A DNA stretch of 64,000 nucleotides from Micropterus salmoides (GCF_014851395.1 NW_024041150.1:32189585-32253584), one strand, 5' to 3'; counted from the first letter of the stretch, positions 23,276 to 36,894 are shown. Translations and numbers: made by a program. Notes: a model not told the origin generated them from the sequence alone.

Positions 23276-26184
23276 TGTATGTATTATTTCTGTTTTACAG
23301 AGGTATGTGCATCAATGTGCTGAACTGCATTTTTTTTTATCTACAATGTACTTGAAATCAACCTTTTTCTAAGAAGAACGCCACAGAAAAACACTTGATT
23401 TGTACAAATAATGAAGAACATCTAAGGTATTGTGTCAATAAATTGGTGCTATTGCTATGATATGAAAAAAGACACTAAGTGTACATTCTAGGCTCTTAAA
23501 ATAAGTATAACAGAGTTTATATGGTATATGATTCCACTTGCCATAATTTGATATCTGTGTGGGAGTTTACTTCCTGTTGCTGTGAAGTTACGGCAGAGCG
23601 CAGTTATATAGGCATTTGTCATAGTTGGCAGACATTTTTCATTTGGATCTTTTCCCTAAAATGTAGTTATCTTGCCTCTTGATAAAAAGTGTTAAAGTGT
23701 CCTTGAGCTATGCACCTGTACCCAGAGTATGTGTATAGTGGTATAAATGTGAAGGTTAGTGCTTCTGAGTTAATTGGTGTTCGCTGCGATGATGAAGGTT
23801 TTAGAAAACAAAATGAAGGATGACTAGAATACGGCAGCAGTATCTCCATTGCAACGTCTCACACGTAGTAGCTTTGCCAAAGATCAATAGCCCAGAGCAG
23901 CTGAAGAGCAGCTCTAAATTCAGCTTAGTCTTCAGGTCTGCGGAGGGATTTATCACAGGAACAATCTAAATCTCCACGCTTATGATCCGGCGTCTTCCAC
24001 TGGTGTTTAAAGAGGCTTACACCGAGAATCTGTCAACAGGACAGAGATTTAAAGACAGTAATACTGCCACATAACAACCTTGACGTGCATGCATTTATTT
24101 GAAATCGTTATTTATCCAATTCAGGGCTTCACCCTACACGCTAAGCCTCAGCTCTGCTTCATATTCAGGCCATGTTCAAATTGACGCAGAGCAGCTTCAC
24201 AGGTGTCAATCAAGATGCTCATGGGATTCAAAACAGAAAACTTCTAGAAATGTAAACACACTGTTTTCTATCTCCCTGAAGATGAGCTTTTTCTACAATA
24301 CAACACCATCAACTGAGATATCAGAGGATGTTTTTTAAGGAATTCAGGAATTCCCTTGATAAATTGGTGCCACATTGACCAATCTGTCACAGTCCTCATC
24401 CTTCAGCCATCCGTCTGATAGCAAAAACTATTGAGGTTCAGTACCCCAGGATTTCATTAGTGTTACTTTCTTGAATATGTGATGATTCCAAATGTACAAA
24501 ATTTTATCACATGCTTTGCTCCACTGTAGTATATTTTATGTATTTATAAATATTAGGACTATTTAAAGGAGTCCAGTCATTAAAAAAAAACAAATCACTT
24601 AATTAATCTTTTCAGGACCATGGACAGCGATTTTAAGAGACTGTTCTGCATGTGCCCTTGCTCAGTTTTTTAAAAGAGCATTATACAGCCCAATTTTTTT
24701 TCAATGAATCAATTAATTTCCTTTTCAAGAGCTTAAGGCGACTTCATCAAATATCTTGTTTTGTCTGACCAACGGTCCAAAACCCATAGATATTCTGTTT
24801 ACAGCGATTTAAAATAGAGACTTGCGTGAAATGAATTTCAGTTCTTATATTTATTATTTGTTAATTATTTGTGATTTATTTTCTGTCACTTCCGCTGTGA
24901 ATAAGCACAGAGACATTTTTGACACATCACGCTGAAATTTAGACATACTGTAGTATCATCTTAAGGAGGTTGAGTGTGAGTTGTTATTGGCAGTGTAGAA
25001 ATAAAAGTACAACAAAACCCACAGCTATGCACCAAGAGGAAATCCATAAATGTGAGAAATGTGCTTGAATGTTGGGGGAGTTTTATTGAAATATTTGGCA
25101 AAATGTCCCCGAAGTCACAGCAGCAGCAGCAGCCGTCTTTCATGGAGAGTCTCTGTGCCACGCTGTCTCGCCACTTTTCATCTCCTCGCCTGTCGCATTG
25201 TCTCTTCTACTTCTCACCCATCTTCTCACCTCTGCTGAGTGTGTGTGTGTCCCAACATGGCCTGTCTCATCATTTCCCATCTCTCTCGCTATATATCTGC
25301 GTCTCTCCCCTCCCTCCCTCTGCTGTCTCCTCCTGGCCGTCTGCAGCCAGCAAATAGGATTAAAAATTAACAGAGAGAAGGAGAGAGCGTGTGTGTGAGA
25401 AAGAGAAAAGAGGGAGGATGGGCTGCTGAAGTCATTGTTGTTTACCACTTGAAATGGTTTCTCCAGCCAAAGCCACATATGTGACTTACTAAATATGTCT
25501 GCTAAATATTCACTCCATCAAACATATTTTCTTTGTAGTGATTAGATCTGAAAGCATTAGTTGATTAAACGATGGCCATGGTCAGAAAATTTATCAGCAA
25601 CTGCTTTGAAAGTCAATTTATCGTTTCAGTCAATTGTTTTAAAGCAAAAATTTGAAAAAAAACACTAAATCCTGCTCTTTCATTGCAATCATTTGCTGTG
25701 TTCTGTTCCACATGTGAACCGATTGTTATGAAAATCATCTTGCAGATCTCAAAAGAAGTACTCCAAAACTCTGGATGTCTTACAAAGCATTGTTTACTGA
25801 AACTCGGGCCGAGGAGACGGGCCACAACCAATGCCAACAACAAATCTGAAGGGTACTTCCTGTGGGGAGATATTTATTCTTTCTAGACCTACAGACATTC
25901 ACTATGTGTCCAAATGATAGATCACCCCTATATACATGCACATCCATTTTAAGACAGCTGCGTCAGTGAACCAAGCAGACAGAGAGGAGAGACATAGTCT
26001 GACCTACTGTTTTGGAGAGTCCCTGGCTGTCAACTTCAGCTTAGCTTTAGCTCAGCAATTGACCCTAAAATCTGTGGCAGTGCCCCCTAAAATTCCTTCA
26101 CACTGAATATCTTTGGGGTTTGGACTGTTGGCAGACAAAAAAGCTATTTAAAGTTGTCATCTCGGGCTCTGAGAAATTGTACTG
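23276..26184. other. Mostly featureless; low-complexity patches
   Basis: Contains a short (CAG)n at about 25119-25133, a CT-rich block 25180-25330 and GA-rich 25370-25420. A diverged MITE-like segment (ATTAGTTGATTAAACG, GTTTCAGTCAATTG) lies near 25556-25640. Opposing short frames at 25052-25478 come from the low-complexity block. No gene recognised. Confidence 0.45.
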
Positions 26185-27547
26185 GTGATTTCTTTTGAAA
26201 TTCCTTCACAATTTCAGGAGCATCTAAAACAAAACAACCTGTTTGAGAAATTTCATTCTGGTTTCCGCCCTGGCCACAGCACAGAAACAGCCCTAGTCAG
26301 GGTCACAAATGACCTGCTGATGACTGCAGACGCTGGCTCCCCATCTCTTCTCATCCTCCTGGACTTGACTGCAGCATTCGACATTGTGGACCACAACATC
26401 CTCCTTCACCATCTACGTTCCACTATCGGTCTTTCTGACTCTGTCAGGGAGAACTGAGCATATTGCCTTGGGAAAGGCTAAATCCCTGACACACAGTGTC
26501 ACCTGTGGTGTCCCTCAAGGCTCAATACTCGGCACCACCCTGTTTATCCTCTACATGCTCCCCCTTGGCCACGTCATTAGCATGGAATTTCATTACAATG
26601 CTGATGACACTCAACTCTACCTCAGGACAAACCCAACCCCCTTTGCTGCCCTACCATCATCCACTCTGACCATCTGCCTGGAGGAGATAAAGGCATGGAT
26701 GAAGCAAAACTTTCTGCAGCAAAACAGCTCCAACCAAGACTGAAGCCATCTTAGTCGGCACTCCACGCCAGGTTCGGTCATCTGACATCACCAGCATCAC
26801 CTTCTCTGGCCAAAACATTCTACTTTTAACATCAGCCACCAACCTGGGTGTTGAAATGGACTCTCATGTGACCTTTGAGGCTCACATCAAACATCTCTGC
26901 AAGACCTCCTTCTTCCACCTCAGGAACATTGCCAAACTCCGTCCCACACTCACTCCTGCAGATGCGGAAAAGCTTGTACACGCTTTTGTCTCCTCCAGGC
27001 TGGACTACTGCAATGCGCTCCTCACCGGGATCCCTGAGAAAAGCCTTCAGAAGCTGCAGCACATCCAGAACAGCGCTGCTAGGATCCTGCTGAAGGTGCG
27101 CAAACACAACCACATCGCCCCATCCTCAAATTACTCCACTGGCTTCCTGTCTCACTCAGGATTGAGTACAAGGTCTCGCTCCTTACCCACCAGTGCATCA
27201 ATGGTGAAGCCCCCTCCTACCTCAAGGAACTCCTCACCCCACAGACCTCCACACGTGCCCTCTGATCTGCCTCATCTCTTGAAACCTCCCAGAACCAAGC
27301 TCTGTACAATGGGAGATCGGGCTTTCTGCTCAGCTGCTCACAGACTGTGGATGCATTTAAATGTGGCCTTAAAACCCATCTTTTTAGGAGAGCTTTTGAT
27401 TGAACTCTTGCCATTTTCCTTTGCCTTATTGTTTCTGGTTTTATTTGTCATGCTCTCTATTTATTTTTATTTTTAGCACTTACCTGTTTTATCATGTAGC
27501 AATTTGGGATTTGCTTAAATATAAAGTGCATTACAAATTAAATTTAT

Positions 27548-27555
<8 letters not shown>
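26185..27555 (+). mobile_element. L2-like LINE, 3' half, broken
   Basis: Reverse-transcriptase and C-terminal parts of a non-LTR element: FHSGFRPGHSTETALVRVTN and SLLILLDLTAAFDIVDHNIL (26185-26457), then in another frame SLTHSVTCGVPQGSILG and ADDTQLYL (26450-26740), then NLGVEMDSHVTFEAHIK, SSRLDYCNALLTGIPEKS, LQHIQNSAARILLKV (26840-27110), and after a further shift C-terminal residues including RRAF. The segment between the DHNIL and SLTH blocks is shortened, and the catalytic YADD reads NADD, so it is inactive. A 3' UTR with ATAAAGTGCATTACAAATTA leads into a (TA)n tract at 27555. 5'-truncated. Confidence 0.9.

Positions 27556-27602
<47 letters not shown>
27555..27602. repeat. (TA)n microsatellite
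   Basis: About 23 uninterrupted TA units at the 3' end of the LINE; probably grown from the LINE tail. Confidence 0.95.
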
Positions 27603-27606
<4 letters not shown>

Positions 27607-29059
27607 CATCAATTACAGAACAACTCCAGATTTTGAAGTCCAGCTCATGTTTAAAAAAAAAAAACTGTGTTTGTGATGTCATATCATTTTTATACACCCC
27701 TGATTGAAAACTATGAAATGCCATATCTCTGTACGTGTATACTTTACAAAAAAATGTATTTATTTCTCTCACACATCCACAGTATATCTCACCTGACAGT
27801 AGCATGCAAACATACACATTGTGGCACACATGGGCTTTCCAGTCTCAGAGTTGCCATGAAACAAAAGTGACCTTAGTTGCGTAGCTGTCAGTCTACTTTA
27901 ATCCTCCACTGCTCCCTATACATCCTCTGACAGGCAACAACCCTAGTTTCACCTTGCAGTTGAACTTCCTGTCAAACCAACGGACATTTAAAATGTCACT
28001 TAGAGAAAAGAATTTGTGGTCGAGGTATTTAGCAACAGGAGGCCCTGTTGGCCAGACTGAGTTTCATACTGTCGGAGGGCTTCTCCTCAGCTCCAGAGGG
28101 AACGTCAGTGCAGCAGGGATCCTGGCAGACAGACAAACTGTTAACACAGCCGCTGTACCCGAGAGGCTCTGCTTTACATTTGAGTCATTTAGCTGACAGA
28201 CTAATTCACACAGACGTACAGTCAGCGAGCCTTGATCAAGGACACGCAACAGAGATGTGAGCTGTTGCTGGAATTAAATCAAAGGTCTGGGAACTTATTT
28301 TTCTTATAATAATAAATTGACTGTATGAAAGCCAAACTCACAACCATAGTCACCATTTTGTCTTTGAGTTTTTGTCTCTGCTTTTCTTCATGGTTTGAAG
28401 TTCAAATGCTGTATATATCCTCCAGCAGTTTTGGGTTTAAAGTTTAGTAACGAAAATGTGAGAAAACAGAGATTCTCATAAAAAATTCCAATCAACTCTG
28501 CAAACATACTCAATGTGCAATGATAAAGAACATAAAAGCAGCAAATCCTCCACTGCATTTTTGCGTTCAATTTATTCTCAAAACTGTAGTCTTCATACTT
28601 AAGCGACAAAATAGGTATTGTCAAGTGTACCAAAACAACATATAAGACTGTTTTCCAAAACAACATATTTCAACATTACAAAATTTAACATAAAACATGT
28701 TTCTTTTGACTTCCTTTCACACAGGCCTCGAACCTCAGTCTCCTGAGTGAAAGCCCCGAGTTTACTTGGCACATCCATCCACCCCACCACCTCCTAACAC
28801 GGACTTTGTCGCTCGTTATACTGCGAGCCAGTATAACGAGTTATTCTGCCACTTGAGGTCACGGCCTAACAAAACATGTAAATATGGGTCGTAATAAGCT
28901 ATGTAATCATCAACTTATACAACTGTTGTACTGGTGAGAACGGGCTACACTGATCGTTTATATTGCCAGAAAGATGCCACAAATTAATCTGATCACACCC
29001 AACACATGATTACAGAGAGCTCCAAAAACCTGTAAAACTTGTCAGATGAAGCAGCTCCT
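27603..29059. other. No supported feature
   Basis: AT-rich sequence. At 28172-28260 a faint match to the SINE body is possible (CATTTAGCTGACAGAC, TGATCAAGGACACGCAACAG) but is too weak to call. A short inverted motif (ATAACGAG/CTCGTTAT) occurs near 28813-28841. Confidence 0.4.
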
Positions 29060-29262
29060 TCATACTACTCAATTCTTCTTTCCAATCTGTGCTAAAATGA
29101 CTGTCTCCCTTTATTGATTGTTTTATATTCTGTTTGAGTGCTTTTACTGTTTTATTTTTTTTTTCCCCCCTTCCTGAATTCTATTACCGCTGCTCCCACA
29201 ACAACCCAGTTATTCTTCAGGGATCAATAAAGTTTCATCTAATCTAATCTAAAGAGAGATGT
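29060..29262 (+). mobile_element. LINE or SINE 3' tail fragment
   Basis: Contains CAACAACCCAGTTATTC, then GGGATCAATAAAGTTTCATC and (TAATC)n. The ATCAATAAAGT plus short tandem tail is characteristic of a fish non-LTR element 3' end. No coding part is present. Confidence 0.45.
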
Positions 29263-32200
29263 AGCTCTAGTTATGCAGCCTCTGTGAGCAAGACACCAGG
29301 TTTCACAACTCAGCAGTTGAGGTAAACACCAGATGTTCATCTGGACAGGATTAAAATGACACCAAACCATTAAAGTGAACACAAAACGAGATAAAAAAAT
29401 AAAATTTATGTTACACAGTCTCTTAGAAAGTAACAATTAATTTTTTTCTCCTCTTTTTAGCCCTCAGAGACCAATAAAAACTGTCAGGGTCCTCACATGC
29501 ACATCCACACTATGGACAGGCAAATTACAGATTATTATTATTATTATCGGTGTTGTAGCAGGTCAAGGTGGAGCTAGTTTGAGCTACTGGTGCTTTATAT
29601 ACCATTTGGTAGTTTTAATCCTCGACAGTGTATTTAGCACTGCTAATCTAGTGGAAGTATAATTTAAATAGAATATATTGTAAGTAAAGAGCTAACATAG
29701 CATGAAATAGAAATACTTAATAATATAATAATAATAATCAAGAAATTAATCTAGTGTTCCTGAAAATCCAGATAAATTCCTCTGTGCTCAAAAAGTGAAG
29801 AAATAAGATCTTCCTTAACGAAATGTGTTTTCATTTATCCTTTTCAAGTTAAACATTTTTACAGTCCATGTCATGATAGAGACATGTAATTTTCGCTTGT
29901 CCAAAGTTATGAAGTAACCTGCATTTTTGTGCTTTTCACACAAACTCCAATCTCACGGGGTTGAAGGTTTATTGTGATATATGATGACTTTACTCACTTC
30001 ATCAGGCTGTTCTGCACTTTCATAAGCATTTTTTATTTTAATTTTCCTTGTGTTAACAGCGACATCATTTTGATTTATATTGAATTTAGCCTTTAATAGA
30101 CAGCGCAGTCAATGAAGGATTAATGGTTAAATTATTCATAATATCCATTTACTCATAGAGCCACTGTTTTCAATTCAGAGACCTGAAATCATTTAACTGC
30201 TCAAAGGGATAATTCTGAGTATTAGTGACAAATTCCTGAGATGTGTTTCATTGTGTTTCATTTAGCTGATGGTGTAATTCAGTACAGTCCGCAATGAATG
30301 AGCAGGAAAAGGTACAGGTTGTTATTCAAGGATGCTCAGCAGCTACTTGACAGACTAGCTTTTGAGAAGAAGCAAAAAATGTGATTCCTCAGCTGCAGAA
30401 ATGTCTTGTTAAACCACAAGACAGTGGGTGCCTTCGGTTCAAGTTTTCTTTTGGGTGTGGTGCTGCCTTCAATCGAGTAAGATGTTCCAAAACAGTAAAA
30501 GAAAGATTTACATTTGGTATATGGTCATATTAAGCGAAGGCATTATCCAGCTTGTGTTTATCTCATGTAGACTATAGCGAGGAAACCTGTCTCAACATGT
30601 TATTCAATGTTTTAACTCAACACGTAATGTTTGTGGATCATTTGTGTTCATGTAGAAACTTCACTGTGTACAGGGTGTGAAAGCCTGACACATTAATATA
30701 ATTTTTAATTAGCGACAGATTAAGAACCATCACCTATAATTAATTATCATTTATAAAATGAGGAGTGCTTCATAGAAAAACATAGTATCTCACAGAAATG
30801 TTTGATAAAATAAAGTAATTTAGTAATAATTAGTTTCATAAAATAATTTGGCACTGTTCTACTGTTGGTCCTTTTTAATGCAGTTGATGTCAACTTCCTG
30901 TCAGGATTAATTGAGGAGAGTTTGTCATTGCAACACTTCTTTTTAAGGGCCATCCAACTTTGAACTTCAGTTGATCAGTTGTCCTTTTCCATTATTCTAC
31001 ACACTTGAAGGTTTCACATTTGCATGTGTGGCAGATTTCATCACTTAATGGAAGACAACAAGGGAAGAAAGCGTGCTAATGTGGATACCGACTACACCCA
31101 CACTCTTTGAAGCTGCACGCAGTTTTGATCACACACTCAGTTCAATATTTATGACATCTCACCCTTTTAAGGACTGCTTTAGTAAGCAACTGCTCATTGC
31201 ACTCTATCATAGTGAACCACAGATTGCTTTGACATTTAATTTAGGCATTGGAAAAATCAATATGACATAAAAAGGCCACTTTAACTCCTTTTACAATTGA
31301 ATGTATTAATGTATAGTTTACTACAAAATCAGTTCCCCCTTTGATAACTACTCTTCTGCTTACAGTACATCACACCACTGTTGAACAAAAACTGTAGCCT
31401 CTTTAGGCAGGACCTGTAATCAGTCACAGAAATCAGTGAAGTACAGGAACAAAAACAGCTAAGAGGCAGGTTAATAAAAGAATTGGCAAGGAGGAGCCAT
31501 AACAATGGCTCTTTCCTGAGCAGCAAATGTAATCTTTCAGCATCGTAAAAAAAAAATGCTGAAATGGGGAAGACCTGCAGAACATTGAAGCAATTAGTAA
31601 AAGTGAAAAAGTAATTTGACATTGGGAGAAATACTTTTCTGTCAGATTCTTTAGTCATAACGTTGAAATATGAAGCTAATACCAGCAGCCAATTAGTTTA
31701 TCTTAGCATGAAGACAAAGAACAGGGAAACAGCTTGCCTGGCTATGTCCAAAAGTCCACCTATCTTCTTGGCCATCTCGTGCTATTGTGGTTACCTGATT
31801 ACCTTTTGTTTAGTTTGGCCAAATATCGGTAAATGCCTGGTGGAGAAGAGAAAAGAAAAGGGACCCTAATGGGAGAATAGTCACTGTCACGAAACAGTAT
31901 TTGGACATACTAATAACCATAAACAACGTTGATCCATATCCACTTGGCAGCAAGACGCACTACCTCCACTCAAATAACCGGATGTTGTCACTTACCTCAT
32001 TTTTGGATTGAGTGTTTGCATTTTAATTTAAAAGTTATAGATCATTAGAAGCTCATGAACAGTTTTGCAGTGGCTGGGTGCAAGACCTATACATTCATAA
32101 GCCGGCAAACTGTGACAGCACAGTCATACTCGCAGAGGTGAGATGCTAGTCCTCTTTTTGGCCCAATTATTAAACCAAACTGTAGATGTATTTTATTTTA

Positions 32201-32825
32201 TTTGCAGTGGGCAGAGAGTTTACAAGTCAGTATGTGCATAAAAAGAAGGCAGCGGGATCCTGACAACACGGCGGTGCAAACAAAATGTTACTCATTAATC
32301 AACTCAGTGCGACGTCAATTTCAAATTCCCTATAGTCCGGCACTACAACACTTTTGTTTACAGATCAATCAAGAAGGCGGATTTTCTTACCTTTGAACAC
32401 AGCCATGCTAGCTGTTTCCCTTTGTTTCCAGTTCTTATGCTAAGCTAAGATAAGTTGCTGCACACAACATGACCTCTTTATGAATTGCATTGCAAACAGC
32501 GGTCGATGTTGACTGTGGGTCTGAACATGATTTAGAAATCAGTCCCTGATCGTTTGCAATGTACGTCATTAATAATATGAAAAATTGTTCCATCATCTGA
32601 CAGCTGAAATATTAAATCATTTGGTAATAAAATGTTAAACAAATGGCAGCTATGATTAAAAAGCAACAGATCAGTTACTCTACTTAATGAGCAGGTTTTC
32701 AATTTCCAAGGATGTCATTTATTAGGACACAAATTGGCAGTCTGTAATTAATATCTGTAAGTAAGGATGTCATGGTCAGTAAAGACACTCTCCAAATGTG
32801 ATCATGTAGGATTATTATTATTATT
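29263..32825. other. Long stretch without supported features
   Basis: About 3.5 kb of AT-rich DNA with short (ATT)n at 29532-29546. Frames such as 31329-31658 (minus) and 31663-31869 lack recognisable domains. No terminal repeat pairs seen. Confidence 0.45.
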
Positions 32826-33407
32826 ATTTATTATTATTATTTTCCTTTATTGAGTTATATATCTTTTTTGTGCATGTAATGCAAACTGCAAAAGTCCCTA
32901 TCAGCCCAAAGGGAGTTCCCATCTCCCACAGAAAACTGAACTGTTTCAAAACAGCTTGTTTGTAGTACAGCCGTTTCTCTTTCATCCTTGTGACGATGCA
33001 TCAAAATGCGCATCATAACGCTCGCCTAGCGGCTAGTCCGAAATGCCCTCAAAAACACCAGTGGAAAAACACACTGAGCTGCAGCACACACCTCTCCTCT
33101 CCCTTCCAAACACTAGCTACCCCCCAGGCAGTCAATGGACATAAAGTTGTTACTGTGATGTAGAGACAGAGCTCAGTTAAAACTTTATGGATGAAAGATA
33201 CATTTGTTACAGATTAATAACTCACCACTCTGAACACTATGTCCAGTCCATGTTGCTAAACTGGAATATATAGAGCTGAATTAAAGCCGCGTTTACCATT
33301 TTCTCACTGACAACAAATAAAGTGTTTTTTGAAAATTAAACCATGTAAACCTGTTCTGGTTCAACCCCTAAATGAACCTGTCAATGAGCATAATACCACC
33401 TCTTTAG
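32826..33407 (-). mobile_element. TTAA family 2, shortened copy
   Basis: Reverse complement of the ends of the element at 47733-49483. Reading minus: TAAAGAGGTGGTATTATGCT, GAACCAGAACAGGTTTACAT and TTAATTTTCAAAAAACAC at the left; GTGGGAGATGGGAACTCCC, TTTGGGCTG and TATATAACTCAATAA at the right. The right terminus is replaced by an (ATT)n tract at 32809-32842. About 1.1 kb of the middle present in the larger copy is missing. Confidence 0.75.
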
Positions 33408-33654
33408 GTTGCATAAAATACTTGTGAACAGCTGTGATGATTGTTTTTAAATAATCATCTTTGGTCTAGGCCTATTCACAATCACAACACATTAAAGATG
33501 TATGCTGTGAGTATAATGCCCTAGATCAAACACAACTTAAAGCTGCTTTATTCAGTTAATTTTATGTCGTATGTTCAATTTGTAACAAAGTAACAAAGCC
33601 CTCTGTCAAGAGAAAATTTGACTCATCTGCGGACAGCCTTTGACCAGTGCAGTA

Positions 33655-33715
33655 GTTATTTTAACACAAACCATGATCTTTCCCTAACCCTGACCAAGTC
33701 ATTTTAGTGCCTAAA
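33655..33715 (-). repeat. Dispersed GGTTAGGTTTAGG repeat, copy 3
   Basis: AAACCATGATCTTTCCCTAA and TTTTAGTGCCTAAACAT are the reverse complement of the motifs in copies 1 and 2. Confidence 0.6.
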
Positions 33716-34096
33716 CATAATAAACCCTAAAGGGAGAACTGACACAACATGAGACCTGATAGAAAAGTCATTAAATATTGATGTACCACACTTTTTACAC
33801 TGTGGAATAAAAAAAAGCTTTGGTTCTCTTGCTGCCACACGGAATATCATGCAGGCAATCTCAGCCTGCAGTGAAATGTTAATAATGTAGCAGCTTCTGT
33901 TTGGAGGCTGCTGGTCATTTCCCCTCCCTGATTGCATTGTATTGGTATTTCACCCTCCACATCACTACTCTTCATAGCCCATTAGTGATCAGTGATGGTT
34001 TATTGCTGGACAGTCAGTGACATTGAAAAAATCCCCAAACAGAGTTAATTGCTGAGGATCAATCCATACATTGATCTAAGTTCAAGAACACACCTA

Positions 34097-35431
34097 CAGG
34101 TGCTGGTCATATAATTAGAATATAATCAAAAAGTTGATTTATTTCAGTAATTCCATTCAAAAAGTGAAACTTGTATAATGTATACATTCATTCCACACAG
34201 ACTGATGTATTTCAAGTGTTCATTCCTTTTAATTTTGATGATTATAACTGACAACTAATGAAAACCCCCAATTCAGTACCTTTAGAAAATTAGAATATTG
34301 TGGTTCAATATTGAAGACACCTGTTGCCACACTTTAATCAGCTAATTAACTCAAAACACCTGCAAAGGCCTTTAAATGGTCTCTCAGTCTAGTTCTGTAG
34401 GCTACACAATCATGGGGAAGACTGCTGACTTGACAGCTGTCCAAAAGACGACCATTGACACCTTGCACAAGAAGGGCAAGACACAAAAGGTCTAAAGAGG
34501 CTGGCTGTTCACAGAGCTCTGTGTCCAAGCACATTAAAGAGAGGCGAAGGGAAGGAAAAGATGTGGTAGAAAAAAAGTGTACAAGCAATAGGGATAACCG
34601 CACCCTGGAGAGGATTGTGAAACAAAACCCATTCAAAAATGTGGGGGAGATTCACAAAGAGTGGACTGCAGCTGGAGTCAGTGCTTCAAGAACCACCACG
34701 CACAGACGTATGCAAGACATGGGTTTCAGCTGTCGCATTCCTTGTGTCAAGCCACTCTTGAACAAGACACAGCATCAGAAGCGTCTCGCCTGGGCTAAAG
34801 ACAAAAAGGACTGGACTGCTGCTGAGTTATGTTCTCTGATGAAAGTAAATTTTGCATTTCCTTTGGAAATCAAGGTCCCAGAGTCTGGAGGAAGAGAGGA
34901 GAGGTACAGAATCCATGTTGCTTGAAGTCCATTGTAAAGTTTCCACAGTCAGTGATGGTTTGGGGTGCCATGTCATCTGCTGGTGTTGGTCCACTATGTT
35001 TTCTGAGGTCCAAGGTCAACGCAGCCGTCTACCAGGAAGTTTTAGAGCACTTCATGCTTCCTGCTGCTGACCAACTTTATGGAGATGCAGATTTCATTTT
35101 CCTACGCATTGCTGCAGTAATTCAGGCAAAAGGAGCCCCAACTAAGTATTGAGTGATGTACATGCTCATACTTTTCATGTTCATACTTTTCAGTTGGCCA
35201 ACATTTCTAAAAATCCTCTTTTTCTATTGGTCTTAAGTAATATTCTAATTTTCGGAGGTACTGAATTTGGGATTTTCATTAGTTGTCAGTTCCAATCATC
35301 ACAATTAAATTAAATACACATTTGAAATATATCAGTCTGTGTGGAATGAATGTATACGTTATACAAGTTTCACTTTTTTAATGGAATAAATCAACTTTTT
35401 GATGATATTCTAATTATATGACCAGCACCTG
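34097..35431 (+). mobile_element. Tc1-like element with long inverted repeats
   Basis: A 1335-bp DNA transposon. TA flanks it (34095-34096 and 35432-35433), the ends are CAGGTGCTGGTCATATAATT and its complement, and the inverted arms extend about 205 bases (34097-34304 and 35225-35431) with scattered differences. Inside is a transposase pseudogene lacking the second and third catalytic residues. TA duplication and transposase both identify the Tc1/mariner superfamily. Confidence 0.92.
34412..35152 (+). pseudogene. Tc1-like transposase, internally deleted
   Basis: Starts at ATG 34412 (MGKTADLTAVQKTTIDTLHK), breaks at a stop near 34492, continues in another frame from KEAGCSQSSVSKHIKERR (helix-turn-helix DNA-binding part) to HQKRLAWAKDKKDW, and after a second shift resumes with MFSDESKFCISFGNQGPRVW at 34829. 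The first catalytic Asp of the DDE triad is in FSDES. The chain then reads VMVWGAMSSAGVGPLCFL, MLPAADQLYGDADFIF and jumps near 35103 to IQAKGAPTKY, the protein's extreme C-terminus. The segment with the second Asp and the third acidic residue is therefore deleted. It is roughly 100 residues short and doubly frameshifted: inactive. Confidence 0.9.
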
Positions 35432-35760
35432 TAGGTATTGAGTTACACAGACACACACACATAAAGTGATTTCAGCTTAATGCAGCAAACGAGAACAAGC
35501 CAACAAGAACAAGATAGTGTGTGTGTGACTGTCCAGTTTCTAAAAAAATCAGTTCAACCTCTAGTTTTCCATTTCCTGATGACGCTTCACGCCTCACATG
35601 ATAATTGGGGTGTGTAGCATGCAGTGCGTGTTACCTGTTGTCCATCATTAGTAGCATCAGTAGCATACTGTGTATTATCTGTCAGTATACAGTATATTTT
35701 TGTGAATTCCAGTTGTTTTCCAAGAGCAACAATTTATTAGGCACTTAACAATGACACATA

Positions 35761-36894
35761 CACTCACCGGCCACCTTATTAGGTACAATTAGGTTCAATT
35801 GCCTGTTACCACAAATAGCTAATCAGCCAATCACATGGCAGCAACTTAATGCATTTAGGCATGTAGACATGGTCAAGACAACTTACTGTTCAAACAGAGC
35901 ATCAGAATGGGGAAGAAAGGGGATTTAAGTTACTGTGGACGTGGCATGGTTGTTGGTGCCAGATGGGCTGGTCTGAGTATTTCAGAAACTGCTGACCTAA
36001 TGGGATTTTCACGTACAACCATCTCTAGGGTTTACAGAGAATGGTTGTTCATGTCAGAGGTCAGAAAAGAATGGGAAGACTGGTTCGAGATCACCAAAAG
36101 GCAACAGTAGCTCAAATAACCACTCTGTACCACCAAGGTATGCAGAATACCATCTCTGAACGCACAACACGTCGAGCCTTGAAGCAGATGGGCTACAGCA
36201 GCAGCAGACCACATCAGGTGCCACTCCTGTCAGCTTAGAACAGGAAACTGAGGCTACAATTCACACAGGCTCACCAAAATTGGACAATAGAAGATTGGAA
36301 GAATGTTGCCTGGTCTGACGAGTCTCAATTTCAGCTGCAACATTCAGATGGTAGGGTCAGAATTCGGCGTAAACAACATGGATCAAACTATGGATCCATC
36401 CTGCCTTGTATCAACGGTTGGTGGTGGTGGTGTAACAGTGTGGGGGCTATTTTCTTGGCACACTTTGGGCCCCTTAGTACCAACTGAGCATCGAGTTTAA
36501 ACGTAACTGCCTGCCTGACCACAGTGGACCCATCTTTTGATGGCTACTTCCAGCAGGATAATGCACCATGTCACAAAGCTCAAATCATCTCAAACTGGTT
36601 TCTTGAACACGACAATGGGTTCACTGTACTCCAGTGGCCTCCACAGTCACCAGATCTCAATCCAGTAGAGCACCTGTGGGATGTTTTGGAACGGGAGATT
36701 CCTATCATGGATGTGCAACCGACAAATCTGTAGCAACTGCGTGATACTATCATGTCAATATGGACCAAAGTCTCTGAGGAATGTTTCCAACACCTTGTTG
36801 AAAGTATGCCATGAAGAATTAAGGCAGTTCTGAAGATAAAAGTGGGTCCAACCCGGTACTAGCAAAGTGTACCTAATAAAGTGGCCAGAGAGTG
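35761..36894 (+). mobile_element. Second Tc1-like element
   Basis: 1134 bp between TA dinucleotides at 35759-35760 and 36895-36896. Termini CACTCACCGGCCACCTTATT and, inverted, CACTCTCTGGCCACTTTATT, continuing TAGGTACA. It differs in length, end sequence and transposase from the neighbour ending at 35431, so it is an independent insertion 330 bases away. Confidence 0.92.
35907..36850 (+). pseudogene. Tc1-like transposase pseudogene, near full length
   Basis: MGKKGDLSYCGRGMVVGARW and ISETADLMGFSRTTISRVYR form the helix-turn-helix region from 35907. A frameshift near 36050 leads to RLVRDHQKATVAQITTLYHQ and SERTTRRALKQMGYSS. All three catalytic positions are visible: AWSDESQF (Asp codon 36317-36319), FQQDNAPCH (Asp 36557-36559) and PDLNPVEHLWD (Glu 36668-36670). 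At least two stops (TAG at 36236, TAG at 36731) and shifts break it. Length matches a full Tc1-type protein of about 300 residues. Confidence 0.9.

Noticed and set aside
28172..28260. Third SINE copy
   Set aside because: Only two short motifs match, and head and tail are missing.
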